Notes: generated by a model not told the origin, from the letters alone. A DNA stretch of 64,000 nucleotides from Bacillota bacterium (GCA_023410595.1 JAEYPO010000007.1:124001-188000); one strand, 5' to 3'. Numbered from the stretch's first letter, positions 16,706 to 25,127 are shown. Numbers and translations are program-made.

Positions 16706-16757
16706 TGCCCGAAAAAGCCAAAGGTTTTAAGGGGCTAAAGAAAAGGAGTGAGAACGA

Positions 16758-17378
16758 ATGCCCAAAGTATCGGTATTTAAAAAAGACGGCACACAGGCCG
16801 GTGAAATAAATCTCAAAGACGAAGTGTTCGGCGTAGAAGTCAACGAAGCGGTCATTCACCAGGTGGTAGTGGCGCAGCTCGCCAACAGGCGGCAGGGCAC
16901 GCAGAGCGCCCTTACAAGAGCCGAAGTAAGCGGCGGCGGAATCAAGCCGTGGAGGCAGAAAGGCACGGGGCGCGCAAGAGCCGGCTCGTCGCGTTCGCCG
17001 GTGTGGAGAAAGGGCGGCATGATCTTTGCGGTAAAGCCGAGGGATTATACGCAGAAAATCAACAAGAAGATGCGCAGAGCAGCCATACAGAGCGCTCTTT
17101 CGATGAAGGTAAACGATAAGAACATAATAGTGCTTGAAGACCTCGCCATAGAGGAGCCCAAGACGAAGCTGATGGCCGCAGTGTTAGGCAAGTTTGAAGC
17201 TGGCAAGGCGCTCATTGTCACGGCGGGCAAGGACGAAAAAGTCGTGCGCGCGGCGGGCAACATACAGGGCGTCAAAACGCTGGAAGCCGACAACATAAAC
17301 GTATACGATATTGTTAATTACGACAAGCTCGTTATAACGAAAGAAGCCGTAAAAAGGGTCGAGGAGGTTTTTGCGTAA
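16758..17378 (+). CDS. rplD: 50S ribosomal protein L4
   Basis: 206 residues with the conserved extended-loop sequence RAEVSGGGIKPWRQKGTGRARAG-like (here TRAEVSGGGIKPWRQKG, residues about 50-66), which lines the exit tunnel. L4 can also autoregulate the S10 operon in some bacteria, which makes it a candidate ligand for the leader at 15498-15665. Its stop overlaps the rplW start (TAATG), giving translational coupling. Confidence 0.97.
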   Translation: MPKVSVFKKDGTQAGEINLKDEVFGVEVNEAVIHQVVVAQLANRRQGTQSALTRAEVSGGGIKPWRQKGTGRARAGSSRSPVWRKGGMIFAVKPRDYTQKINKKMRRAAIQSALSMKVNDKNIIVLEDLAIEEPKTKLMAAVLGKFEAGKALIVTAGKDEKVVRAAGNIQGVKTLEADNINVYDIVNYDKLVITKEAVKRVEEVFA

Positions 17379-17671
17379 TGGAAGCGAGAGACATCATTAT
17401 AAAGCCGATATTGACCGAAAAAAGTTACGACGATATAGCGGCCAAAAAGTACACTTTCGTAGTGGATATAAGAGCCAATAAGACCGAAGTTAAAAAAGCG
17501 GTTGAAGAAATATTCGGCGTCAAGGTAAGCAAGGTAAGCACCCTGCGCCAGATTGGCAAGGTAAAGCGGCAGGGCTATACTTCGGGCAGAAGGCCTGAAT
17601 ATAAGAAAGCGTTCGTGACGCTGACAAAAGAATCGAAGACAATAGAGTTCTTCGACTCTCTGTCGCAGTAG
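17378..17671 (+). CDS. rplW: 50S ribosomal protein L23
   Basis: 97 residues, typical L23: RDIIIKPILTEKSY at the N terminus, then YTFVVDIRANKTEVKKAVEEIF. L23 lies at the tunnel exit and docks trigger factor and SRP. The start codon overlaps the rplD stop, so it relies on coupled translation; GAGGAGG inside the end of rplD acts as the ribosome site. rplB follows after 18 bases. Confidence 0.97.
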   Translation: MEARDIIIKPILTEKSYDDIAAKKYTFVVDIRANKTEVKKAVEEIFGVKVSKVSTLRQIGKVKRQGYTSGRRPEYKKAFVTLTKESKTIEFFDSLSQ

Positions 17672-17689
17672 TGTTAGGAGGAAAGCAGC

Positions 17690-18520
17690 ATGGCGATTAA
17701 GAAATATAAACCGACCTCACCGGGCAGACGCGGCATGACAGTCTCCACGTTTGAGGAGATCACATGCACGGCGCCCGAAAAGTCGCTTCTTGAGACGGTG
17801 AAGAAGACGGCGGGACGCAACGTACAGGGCAGGATAACGGTGCGCCACAGGGGCGGCGGCGTTAAGAGAAAGTACAGGATAATTGATTTTAAGCGCGATA
17901 AGGACGGCGTGCCCGCCAAAGTCGCAACTATAGAATACGATCCTAACAGGACCGCGAATATTGCGCTGCTGCACTACGCGGACGGCGAAAAGAGATATAT
18001 AATAGCGCCTTTGGGGCTTGCGGTGGGCGACACGGTGGTCTCGGGCGAGAACGCCGACATAAAGCCGGGCAACACGCTGTATTTAAAGGATATACCGCTG
18101 GGAACTCTCGTGCATAACATAGAGCTCAAACCTGGCCGGGGCGGACAGATGGTGCGCGCGGCGGGCAATGCGGCGCAGCTTATGGCCAAGGAAGGCGCTT
18201 ATGCGCAGCTCCGGCTTCCGTCGGGTGAAGTGCGCATGGTGCTGCTCGTATGCAGGGCGACAATAGGCCAGGTAGGCAACATAGACCAGGAGATAATCAA
18301 CTTAGGCAAGGCGGGCAGGAAACGCCATATGGGCATAAGGCCGACAGTAAGAGGCTCGGTCATGAACCCGGTAGACCATCCGCACGGCGGCGGCGAAGGC
18401 AAATCGCCTATCGGACGCCCGGGGCCGGTGACTCCATGGGGCAAGCCGGCGCTCGGATACAAGACGCGTAAGAAGAAGAATCCTTCGAGCAAATATATAG
18501 TCCACCGCAGGGGCAAGTAA
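17690..18520 (+). CDS. rplB: 50S ribosomal protein L2
   Basis: 276 residues, the usual L2 length, with the conserved HPHGGGEGKSPIGRP region holding the histidine close to the peptidyl-transferase centre, and KTRKKKNPSSKYI at the end. L2 is needed for subunit association and peptidyl transfer. AGGAGG precedes the ATG. There is a 49-base gap to rpsS. Confidence 0.97.
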   Translation: MAIKKYKPTSPGRRGMTVSTFEEITCTAPEKSLLETVKKTAGRNVQGRITVRHRGGGVKRKYRIIDFKRDKDGVPAKVATIEYDPNRTANIALLHYADGEKRYIIAPLGLAVGDTVVSGENADIKPGNTLYLKDIPLGTLVHNIELKPGRGGQMVRAAGNAAQLMAKEGAYAQLRLPSGEVRMVLLVCRATIGQVGNIDQEIINLGKAGRKRHMGIRPTVRGSVMNPVDHPHGGGEGKSPIGRPGPVTPWGKPALGYKTRKKKNPSSKYIVHRRGK

Positions 18521-18569
18521 TCGGGGCAAAAAGACAAAGCTTTTTGGGGTTAAAGTAAGGAGAAAATAT

Positions 18570-18848
18570 ATGAGCAGATCGGTTAAAAAGGGACCGTTCG
18601 TCAATGAGAGGCTTCTTTCAAAGCTTCGCGAGATGAACGAGAAGAACGAAAAGAAAGTGCTTAAAACATGGTCGAGAGCTTCGACCATATTTCCGGACAT
18701 GGTAGGCCACACTCTGGCCGTACATGACGGCAGGAAGTTCGTTCCTGTATATATGACGGAGGACATGGTGGGACATAAGCTTGGTGAATTTGCCCCGACA
18801 AGGACTTTCCGCGGACACGCGGGCGATAAAAAGTCCGGCTCCAAATAG
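18570..18848 (+). CDS. rpsS: 30S ribosomal protein S19
   Basis: 92 residues starting MSRSVKKGPFVNERLL, with the basic C-terminal motif FRGHAGDKKS. S19 binds 16S rRNA in the head and contacts S13 and tRNA. AAGGAG lies eight bases before the ATG. It is followed by a 91-base gap, the longest between the S10 and L29 genes, which contains a G/C hairpin (see 18870-18893). Confidence 0.97.
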   Translation: MSRSVKKGPFVNERLLSKLREMNEKNEKKVLKTWSRASTIFPDMVGHTLAVHDGRKFVPVYMTEDMVGHKLGEFAPTRTFRGHAGDKKSGSK

Positions 18849-18869
18849 GGTCCCAGGAAGAACGTGACT

Positions 18870-18893
18870 TTTGGGGCGGCAGGGGTCCCCAAA
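18870..18893 (+). other. hairpin in the rpsS-rplV gap
   Basis: TTTGGGG and CCCCAAA form a perfect 7-bp stem around a ten-base loop. It has no T tract, so a simple terminator is unlikely; it could be a processing, stability or attenuation site. Confidence 0.5.
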
Positions 18894-18939
18894 CGAGCTC
18901 CACTAGTTTTTGGGGCTGTTATAGAGAGGAGTTAAGCAA

Positions 18940-19332
18940 ATGGCAACCCGACAGAGAGAAAAATCTCAGAAAAGACAGCAGGAAGCTGATAAAAGGCCGC
19001 AGGCGCGTGCGAGGTATATACGCATGTCCTCCACAAAGCTCGGCCAGATAGCCACGCTTATACGCGGCAAGAGCGTTGCGGAAGCAACGGCGCTGCTTAG
19101 GAACACTCCTAGAGCGGCGGGCCCGGTGGTAGAAAAAGTACTGAACTCGGCGATAGCGAATGCGGAAAACAACCAGGGGCTGCTGCGCGACGACCTTATT
19201 GTAGCCGAAGCGTATGCGGACCAGGGTCCTACTTTGAAGCGCATGAGGCCGAGAGCCCAGGGTCGGGCTTACAGGATACGCAAGAGAACGAGCCATGTGA
19301 CCGTGATACTCGATAAGGCTAAGGAGGAATAG
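18940..19332 (+). CDS. rplV: 50S ribosomal protein L22
   Basis: 130 residues. A short, very basic N-terminal extension (ATRQREKSQKRQQEADKRP) precedes the standard L22 core from ARARYIRMSSTKLGQI; the beta-hairpin reaching into the tunnel is at GPTLKRMRPRAQGRAYRI. The core matches the family; the extension adds about 18 residues to the bacterial norm of roughly 110. The stop is one base before the rpsC start. Confidence 0.96.
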   Translation: MATRQREKSQKRQQEADKRPQARARYIRMSSTKLGQIATLIRGKSVAEATALLRNTPRAAGPVVEKVLNSAIANAENNQGLLRDDLIVAEAYADQGPTLKRMRPRAQGRAYRIRKRTSHVTVILDKAKEE

Positions 19333-19333
19333 T

Positions 19334-20038
19334 ATGGGCCAGAAAGTCAATCCCCATGGTATGCGCGTAGGCGTCATAAAAGACTGGAATGCTCGTTGGT
19401 TCGCAAAGAAAAGCGATTTTGCCGCCAACATCAAAGAAGACAATGATATAAGGAAGCAGCTGAAAAAGCAGCTCTTTGCCGCGGGCATCGCGAAGATAGA
19501 AACGGAAAGAGCGGCCAACAAGCTGACCGTCAACATATATACCGCCAAGCCGGGTATAGTCATCGGCAAGGGCGGACAGGGCGTGGAAGTCCTTAAAAAG
19601 CAGCTCTCGCAGCAGACGGGCAAGAACGTTATACTCAACATCATCGAGATAAAGCGCCCCGACACAGAGGCGCAGCTTGTTGCAGAAAACATAGCCCAGC
19701 AGCTCGAGAGGCGTATATCTTTTCGCCGCGCGATGAAGCAGTGCATAGGCCGCGCGATGAAGGGCGGAGCGCTCGGCATCAAGACGATGTGCTCGGGACG
19801 TCTCGGCGGCGCGGAAATCGCCAGGAGCGAGAAATATCACGACGGGTCGATACCGCTGCAGACGATAAGAGCGGACATCGATTACGGGTTCGCGGAAGCG
19901 AGCACGACATATGGAAAGATAGGCTGCAAAGTCTGGATATATAAAGGCGAGATACTTGGAAACCCGCTCCGGGATAAGTTCAAGACCGCAGCAGCACCGG
20001 AAGGAGGCAGCAAAAATGTTAATGCCAAAAAGGGTTAA
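19334..20038 (+). CDS. rpsC: 30S ribosomal protein S3
   Basis: 234 residues: MGQKVNPHGMRVGVIKDW at the N terminus, a KH domain with GKGGQG, and the C-terminal domain with GRLGGAEIARSE. S3 helps form the mRNA entry tunnel and has helicase-related basic residues. The C-terminal tail (AAPEGGSKNVNAKKG) overlaps the rplP start by 23 bases, so rplP translation is probably coupled. rplV ends one base upstream. Confidence 0.97.
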   Translation: MGQKVNPHGMRVGVIKDWNARWFAKKSDFAANIKEDNDIRKQLKKQLFAAGIAKIETERAANKLTVNIYTAKPGIVIGKGGQGVEVLKKQLSQQTGKNVILNIIEIKRPDTEAQLVAENIAQQLERRISFRRAMKQCIGRAMKGGALGIKTMCSGRLGGAEIARSEKYHDGSIPLQTIRADIDYGFAEASTTYGKIGCKVWIYKGEILGNPLRDKFKTAAAPEGGSKNVNAKKG

Positions 20039-20528
20039 GCACAGAAGAGTGCACCGCGGCCGCATGAAGGGCAAAGCCAACAAGGGCAACGTTATTACTT
20101 ACGGCGAGTATGGCCTTGAAGCTCAGCAGCCCGCATGGATAACGAGCAACCAGATAGAGGCGGCTCGTATCGCGATGACAAGATATATAAAGAGAGGCGG
20201 GCACGTCTGGATAAAGATATTCCCGCACAAGCCGGTAACGGAGAAACCAGCCGAGACCCGCATGGGAAGCGGAAAAGGCTCTCCCGAATACTGGGTGGCA
20301 GTCGTAAAGCCCGGCAGAATAATGTTCGAGATAGCGGGCGTCGCCGAGGATCAGGCAAGGGAAGCGCTCCGGCTCGCGGCATACAAGCTGCCGATAAAAT
20401 GCAAGATAGTGAAGAACGAAGCCTTTGACGCGGAAGCGTTCTCGAAGATGTCGTTCAAGACTCATGAGGAGCAGCCGCAGGAAGCTGAACTCGAAGAAGG
20501 AACAGGTGGTGAGCAGGTTGAAAGCTAG
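20016..20528 (+). CDS. rplP: 50S ribosomal protein L16 with acidic C-terminal extension
   Basis: 170 residues from ATG 20016 (MLMPKRVKHRRVHRGRMKG), chosen because AAGGAGG stands directly upstream. The core is canonical L16 up to LPIKCKIVKNE near residue 137; an added tail of about 25 residues, acidic (EEQPQEAELEEGTGGEQ), follows where most bacterial L16 proteins of about 144 residues stop. L16 organises the A-site side of the 50S. The tail overlaps the start of rpmC by 20 bases and contains its ribosome-binding site. Confidence 0.95.
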   Translation: MLMPKRVKHRRVHRGRMKGKANKGNVITYGEYGLEAQQPAWITSNQIEAARIAMTRYIKRGGHVWIKIFPHKPVTEKPAETRMGSGKGSPEYWVAVVKPGRIMFEIAGVAEDQAREALRLAAYKLPIKCKIVKNEAFDAEAFSKMSFKTHEEQPQEAELEEGTGGEQVES

Positions 20529-20724
20529 CAAACTGCACGATATGACAAATGACGAGCTGACTGAGCAGCTTAAAAGTTTAAAGCAGGAGCTCTTTAATCT
20601 GCGTTTTCAGAGCGCAACGGGCCAGCTTGGCGACGTGATGGTCATCATGAAGACCAAGAAGGATATAGCACGCGTCAAGACGATCTTAAGAGAGCGCGAA
20701 CTGAAGAGCGCTATGCAGAGCTAA
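20509..20724 (+). CDS. rpmC: 50S ribosomal protein L29
   Basis: 71 residues from a GTG start at 20509; the recognisable L29 core runs from MTNDELTEQLKSLKQELFNLRFQ. AAGAAGGA eight bases upstream, inside rplP, decides the GTG start over a longer frame that would read into rplP. L29 borders the tunnel exit next to L23. Translation is coupled to rplP through the 20-base overlap. rpsQ follows after 12 bases. Confidence 0.93.
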   Translation: MSRLKASKLHDMTNDELTEQLKSLKQELFNLRFQSATGQLGDVMVIMKTKKDIARVKTILRERELKSAMQS

Positions 20725-20736
20725 GGAGAAAAGCTT

Positions 20737-20994
20737 ATGTCAGAAAGAGGAATCCGTAAATCAAAAACCGGTATAGTCGTTAGCGATAAAATGCAGAAGA
20801 CCATAGTGGTCGAAATAGTCCGCAAGGCGAAGCATCCGCTTTATGGCAAGACCGTGAATTACACTAAAAAATATAAGGTTCATGACGAAGAGAACAAAGC
20901 CAAGGTCGGAGACAAGGTGCTTATTACCGAAACCCGTCCTTTGAGTAAAGACAAGAGATGGAGACTTGTAGAGGTTGTTGAGGCCGCCAAGTAG
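20737..20994 (+). CDS. rpsQ: 30S ribosomal protein S17
   Basis: 85 residues, starting MSERGIRKSKTGIVVSDKMQKT, an OB-fold primary binding protein of 16S rRNA (KHPLYGKTV, ETRPLSKDKRWRLVEV). AAGGAGAA precedes the ATG. Length and motifs are those of the family. It sits between rpmC and rplN, as is standard. Confidence 0.97.
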   Translation: MSERGIRKSKTGIVVSDKMQKTIVVEIVRKAKHPLYGKTVNYTKKYKVHDEENKAKVGDKVLITETRPLSKDKRWRLVEVVEAAK

Positions 20995-21020
20995 CCAATG
21001 AGTATTTAGGGAGGCGTGAC

Positions 21021-21389
21021 ATGATACAAGCGCAAACATACCTGAAAGTGGCCGACAACTCGGGCGCCAAAGAGATACAGTGCATAAAGGTGCTCGGCGG
21101 CTCAAAGCGGGTCAGTGCGAATATAGGAGACGTTATAATTGCGTCGGTTAAAACGGCGACTCCGGGCGGAGTTGTCAAAAAAAAGGACGTCGTTCGCGCC
21201 GTCATAGTGAGAAGCGTTGCGGGCATAAGGCGCACGGACGGTTCTTATATCAAATTTGACGACAACGCGGCAGTCATAATAGACACGCAGAAACAGCCCA
21301 AAGGCACGCGTATATTCGGGCCTGTGGCAAGGGAACTGAGGGAAAAAGAATACATGAAGATCATTTCCCTCGCGCCCGAAGTGCTGTAG
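21021..21389 (+). CDS. rplN: 50S ribosomal protein L14
   Basis: 122 residues beginning MIQAQTYLKVADNSGAKEI, a canonical L14. L14 forms intersubunit bridges and is the docking site of the silencing factor RsfS. GGGAGG lies before the ATG. It opens the spc part of the block in the standard order rplN-rplX-rplE-rpsN. Confidence 0.97.
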   Translation: MIQAQTYLKVADNSGAKEIQCIKVLGGSKRVSANIGDVIIASVKTATPGGVVKKKDVVRAVIVRSVAGIRRTDGSYIKFDDNAAVIIDTQKQPKGTRIFGPVARELREKEYMKIISLAPEVL

Positions 21390-21403
21390 GAAGGTAGACT
21401 GAT

Positions 21404-21727
21404 ATGGCAAGAATGCATATAAGAAAAGATGACAGAGTCGTCGTTATATCCGGCAAGGAAAAGGGCAAAAAGGGCAAAGTGCTCGTAGCCTATCCTTCAG
21501 AGCGCAAGGTAGTGGTCGAGAAGGTAAACATGGCGACAAAGCACCAAAAGCCCAAAGGTCAGGGCAATCTTGGCGGCATAATCCATCAGGAAGCCCCCAT
21601 TTACGCAAGCAAGGTCATGCTTGTATGCGGCAAATGCAACGAAGCTACGCGCATAGCTTTCAAGGTGCTGGAGAACGGCGACAAGGTGCGCGTATGCAAG
21701 AAGTGCGGCGCGCTGTTCGAGAAATAG
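21404..21727 (+). CDS. rplX: 50S ribosomal protein L24
   Basis: 107 residues: an N-terminal KOW segment (RKDDRVVVISGKEKGKKGKV) and a C-terminal treble-clef-like part with CGKCNEATR and CKKCGALFEK, i.e. four cysteines that probably bind zinc. L24 starts 50S assembly and lies near the tunnel exit. Normal length; rplE follows after 13 bases. Confidence 0.97.
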   Translation: MARMHIRKDDRVVVISGKEKGKKGKVLVAYPSERKVVVEKVNMATKHQKPKGQGNLGGIIHQEAPIYASKVMLVCGKCNEATRIAFKVLENGDKVRVCKKCGALFEK

Positions 21728-21740
21728 GGAGGATTGACTG

Positions 21741-22280
21741 ATGCCTAGGCTAAAGGATGCTTATGTCAGCGAAGTGGTTCCGGCGCTGATGAAAAAGTTC
21801 AATTATAAGAATATAATGCAGGTCCCAAAACTTGAAAAAATAGTGATAAACATGGGGCTCGGAGACACGAAGGACAACCCGAAAGGGCTGGACTCAGCTG
21901 TTGCGGATCTAACGGTTATCACGGGGCAGAAGCCGGTCGTGACGAAAGCCAAAAAGAGCGTCGCGAACTTCAAGGTAAGGACGGGCATGAAGATAGGCGC
22001 AAAAGTGACGCTGCGCGGCAGCAGGATGTATGAGTTTGCCGACAGGCTGATGAGCGTAGCTCTTCCGCGCGTGAGAGACTTCCGCGGAGTGCCCGACACG
22101 TCGTTCGACGGCAGGGGAAACTTCGCGATGGGCCTTAAAGAACAGCTTGTCTTCCCTGAGATAGTCTACGACAACGTGGACAAGATACGCGGGATGGATA
22201 TAATCATGGTCACCACCGCTAAGACGGACGAGGAAGCAAGGGAATTGCTCTCCTTGCTCGGAATGCCTTTCAAGCGCTAA
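21741..22280 (+). CDS. rplE: 50S ribosomal protein L5
   Basis: 179 residues with the L5 hallmarks GQKPVVTKAKKSVANFKVR and RVRDFRGVPDTSFDGRGN-type sequence. L5 binds 5S rRNA and contacts the P-site tRNA. GGGAGGATTG lies before the ATG. The next gene, rpsN, follows after 16 bases with a GTG start. Confidence 0.97.
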   Translation: MPRLKDAYVSEVVPALMKKFNYKNIMQVPKLEKIVINMGLGDTKDNPKGLDSAVADLTVITGQKPVVTKAKKSVANFKVRTGMKIGAKVTLRGSRMYEFADRLMSVALPRVRDFRGVPDTSFDGRGNFAMGLKEQLVFPEIVYDNVDKIRGMDIIMVTTAKTDEEARELLSLLGMPFKR

Positions 22281-22296
22281 GGACGGAGGATTCAAA

Positions 22297-22482
22297 GTGG
22301 CAAAGAAATCGATGATAAATAAACAGCAAAGAGGCTCAAAGTTCACCACGAGGAACTATACGCGGTGCAGTATCTGCGGGAGACCGCACGCGGTCTTGCG
22401 CAAATACGGTATATGCCGTATATGTTTCAGGGAGCTTGCCTACAAGGGCGAGATACCCGGAGTAAGAAAATCGAGCTGGTAG
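22297..22482 (+). CDS. rpsN: 30S ribosomal protein S14, zinc-binding form (type Z)
   Basis: 61 residues, the short zinc form, with CSIC and CRIC pairs and the typical end GEIPGVRKSSW. The gene starts with GTG at 22297, after GGAGG seven bases upstream. The four-cysteine form means S14 needs zinc; many Firmicutes also keep a zinc-independent copy elsewhere, which is not in this window. Confidence 0.97.
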   Translation: MAKKSMINKQQRGSKFTTRNYTRCSICGRPHAVLRKYGICRICFRELAYKGEIPGVRKSSW

Positions 22483-22545
22483 CGCTTGCTTGGTCCGGGC
22501 GCATATGCGTCCCGGCGCGTTTCGATAAATTAAGGAGGTAAGAAG

Positions 22546-22944
22546 ATGCCTGTAACTGATCCAGTAGCGGATATGCTGACCCGCATACGCAATGCTCTGG
22601 GAGCAAAGCATGAAGTGATAGATATGCCCGCTTCAAAGACAAAAAAGGCGATAGCCGGCATCCTTTTGAAAGAGGGCTTCATAAAGGGATATGAATACAA
22701 AGAAGAGGGCCCGCAGGGCGTTATACGCATAACGCTCAAATACGGCGCCAAGGATACGTCCATAATAACCGGGCTTAAGAAGATAAGCAAGCCTGGCCTC
22801 AGAGTCTATGCAGGCAAGGACGAAGTGCCTAAAGTTTTGGGCGGACTTGGAATCGCCATTATATCCACCTCTAAGGGTATAATGACGGACAAGGAAGCGC
22901 GTGAAAACGGCGTAGGCGGAGAGGTCATCGCGTACGTCTGGTAA
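22546..22944 (+). CDS. rpsH: 30S ribosomal protein S8
   Basis: 132 residues beginning MPVTDPVADMLTRIRNA and ending with the conserved GGEVIAYVW. S8 is a central-domain assembly protein and autoregulates the spc operon in E. coli; whether it does so here is unknown. AAGGAGG precedes the ATG, after a 63-base gap from rpsN. Confidence 0.97.
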   Translation: MPVTDPVADMLTRIRNALGAKHEVIDMPASKTKKAIAGILLKEGFIKGYEYKEEGPQGVIRITLKYGAKDTSIITGLKKISKPGLRVYAGKDEVPKVLGGLGIAIISTSKGIMTDKEARENGVGGEVIAYVW

Positions 22945-22974
22945 CGAAGACAACGCAATTGCGGAGGAGATAAG

Positions 22975-23514
22975 ATGTCTAGAATTGGTAAGATGCCCGT
23001 TGAGGTTCCCCAAGGCATAACGGCCACAATGGAAGAGGGAAATATAATAAGGGTAAAAAGCAATAAGGGCGAATTAACCGAAAAATTGCCGCCCGAAATA
23101 AGCGTAAGCATCGAAGACGGCGTTATCAGTGTGAGCCGCAAGTCCGAAAACAAGAGGGACAGGGCGATGCACGGCCTCTCAAGGGCGCTCATAGCAAACA
23201 TGGTCACCGGCGTAACGAAGGGATTTACCAAGACGCTGGAAGTCGTGGGCGTCGGATACAGGGTACAGAAGAGCGGCAGCAAGATTGTGCTGAACGTAGG
23301 GTATTCTCATCCGGTCGAGGTAAATGAGACAAATGACATAAAGCTCGACGTGGAAGGCACTAACGTAATAAAAGTTTCCGGCATGTCGAAGCAGATCGTC
23401 GGAGAATTTGCTGCAAAGATACGCGGTATACGCCCGCCAGAGCCTTATAAGGGCAAGGGCATCCGGTACCAGGGCGAGCAGGTCACTATAAAAGTCGGAA
23501 AGACCGGAATGTAG
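22975..23514 (+). CDS. rplF: 50S ribosomal protein L6
   Basis: 179 residues starting MSRIGKMPVEVPQGI with the duplicated L6 fold and the conserved IRGIRPPEPYKGKGIRY near the C terminus. L6 sits near the factor-binding site. GGAGGAGAT precedes the ATG. rplR follows after 14 bases. Confidence 0.97.
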   Translation: MSRIGKMPVEVPQGITATMEEGNIIRVKSNKGELTEKLPPEISVSIEDGVISVSRKSENKRDRAMHGLSRALIANMVTGVTKGFTKTLEVVGVGYRVQKSGSKIVLNVGYSHPVEVNETNDIKLDVEGTNVIKVSGMSKQIVGEFAAKIRGIRPPEPYKGKGIRYQGEQVTIKVGKTGM

Positions 23515-23528
23515 AGAGGTGGTAAAGC

Positions 23529-23897
23529 GTGATAAACAAAGCAGATAAAAACGCGATAAGAAAAGGCCGGCACATAAGGGTGCGCAACAAGATAGCGGGC
23601 ACGGCCGACATGCCGAGGCTCAACGTGTTCCGCAGCACGACGCACATCTATGCGCAGATAATAGACGACGCTAAAGGCGTTACACTGGCGAGCTCTTCAA
23701 CGCTTTCCGGCGCGCTTAAAAAGGATATAGAGGGCAAAACTAAGGGCGAAGCGGCAAAGATTGTCGGGCTCGCCATTGGAAAGCAGGCTCTCGCAAACGG
23801 CATTACTCAGGTGGTGTTCGACCGTGGGGGATACCTCTACACGGGCAGGGTTCAAAAGTTGGCAGACGGCGCCAGGGAAGCCGGGCTCAAGTTTTAG
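23529..23897 (+). CDS. rplR: 50S ribosomal protein L18
   Basis: 122 residues, GTG start at 23529 preceded by AGAGGTGGTAA. Characteristic motifs are RHIRVRNKIAGTADMPRLNVF and the end DGAREAGLKF. L18 binds 5S rRNA together with L5. The length is normal and the position in the spc operon is standard. Confidence 0.97.
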   Translation: MINKADKNAIRKGRHIRVRNKIAGTADMPRLNVFRSTTHIYAQIIDDAKGVTLASSSTLSGALKKDIEGKTKGEAAKIVGLAIGKQALANGITQVVFDRGGYLYTGRVQKLADGAREAGLKF

Positions 23898-23912
23898 AAG
23901 GAGGTTTGTCTG

Positions 23913-24479
23913 GTGCAGAAGAACGACGCATTTTCAAAAGGTGACAATAGAGGCGAAGGAAGAGAGCAGCGCGGTCCGCGCAGGCCGTTCCGCAAGGAAG
24001 AAGAATCCGAATTTAAGGAGAAGCTCGTTTACGTCAACCGCGTTGCAAAGGTCGTAAAAGGCGGGCGCAACTTCAGGTTCACGGCGCTTGTCGTAGTGGG
24101 CGATGAAAAAGGAAGAGTCGGCGCGGGTCTTGGCAAGGCGGCTGAGATACCCGAAGCTATCTCTAAAGCGGTGCAGAAGGCCAAGCGCAGCATGATAAAC
24201 GTGCCTATAGTCGGTACGACGATACCTCACGAGGTAATAGGCGTGTTCGGACGCGGCAAGGTGCTGCTGCTGCCGGCAAACGAAGGAACAGGCGTTATCG
24301 CGGGCGGCCCCGCGCGCGCGGTTTTAGAGCTTGCGGGCGTAAAGGATATAAAGACGAAGTCTCAGGGGTCTAACACGCCCACGAATTGCGTGAAAGCCAC
24401 GATAGAGGGCTTAAAGGCCTTAAAGACTGCGGAAGATTATGCAAGGCTTCGCGGCATAAGCGTCGAGCAGCTTAGGTAG
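23913..24479 (+). CDS. rpsE: 30S ribosomal protein S5
   Basis: 188 residues, GTG start, with AAGGAGG in the intergenic gap. An N-terminal extension rich in charged residues (about 35 residues) precedes the S5 core (FKEKLVYVNRVAKVVKGGRNF). The TPHEV-like motif VGTTIPHEVIG and the end RGISVEQL match the family. S5 contributes to decoding accuracy and mRNA entry. Confidence 0.96.
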   Translation: MQKNDAFSKGDNRGEGREQRGPRRPFRKEEESEFKEKLVYVNRVAKVVKGGRNFRFTALVVVGDEKGRVGAGLGKAAEIPEAISKAVQKAKRSMINVPIVGTTIPHEVIGVFGRGKVLLLPANEGTGVIAGGPARAVLELAGVKDIKTKSQGSNTPTNCVKATIEGLKALKTAEDYARLRGISVEQLR

Positions 24480-24489
24480 GAGGGTCACA

Positions 24490-24681
24490 ATGGCAAAGGT
24501 TAAAATACAGCTCGTAAAAAGCCCCATAGGCTGCCCAAAGGACCAGAAGGCGACAATAACGGCTCTGGGCCTTGGAAAGATGAACTCTGTCGCAGAGCAT
24601 GAGGACAACGATTGCATACGGGGAATGATAAACAAAGTTTCGCACCTTATCAAGGTGCTGGACGCTAAGGAGGGCAAATAA
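24490..24681 (+). CDS. rpmD: 50S ribosomal protein L30
   Basis: 63 residues, typical L30: KIQLVKSPIGCPKDQKATITALGL and MINKVSHLIKVLD. AGGAGG lies at the very end of rpsE and ten bases before the ATG. The stop is two bases before the rplO GTG start, so the two genes are closely coupled. Confidence 0.96.
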   Translation: MAKVKIQLVKSPIGCPKDQKATITALGLGKMNSVAEHEDNDCIRGMINKVSHLIKVLDAKEGK

Positions 24682-24683
24682 TC

Positions 24684-25127
24684 GTGAAACTGAACGAATT
24701 AAAGCCGGCTCCGGGCTCCAGGAAGGGAAAAAAGCGCGTTGGCAGGGGCATAGGCTCAGGGATGGGCAAGACTTCCACGCGCGGCCAGACGGGGCAGAAC
24801 AGCAGAAGCGGCGGCGGTAAAGGCCCGGGATTCGAAGGCGGACAGATGCCGCTAAGTAGACGTCTCCCCAAGAGAGGCTTTACAAATATATTTGCTAAAG
24901 AATATTCAATAGTCAACGTAGGGGATTTGAACCGTTTCGAGGACGGCACAGAAGTAACGGCCGAGCTGCTCAAAAAAGAGAGGCTCGTGAGGCAAATACT
25001 TGATGGCGTCAAGATACTCGGAAACGGCGAGATAACTAAAAAACTTAATGTAAAAGCTGCGAAATTCACAAAGACGGCCACTGAAAAGATAGTGGCGGCC
25101 GGTGGAACGGCAGAGGTGGTAGAGTAA
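24684..25127 (+). CDS. rplO: 50S ribosomal protein L15
   Basis: 147 residues from GTG 24684. The Gly/Arg-rich N-terminal part (KLNELKPAPGSRKGKKRVGRG and SGMGKTSTRGQ) is diagnostic. AAGGAGG overlaps the end of rpmD. L15 is a late assembly protein contacting many 23S domains. Its stop overlaps the secY ATG (TAATG), which couples ribosomal and translocon synthesis. Confidence 0.97.
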   Translation: MKLNELKPAPGSRKGKKRVGRGIGSGMGKTSTRGQTGQNSRSGGGKGPGFEGGQMPLSRRLPKRGFTNIFAKEYSIVNVGDLNRFEDGTEVTAELLKKERLVRQILDGVKILGNGEITKKLNVKAAKFTKTATEKIVAAGGTAEVVE

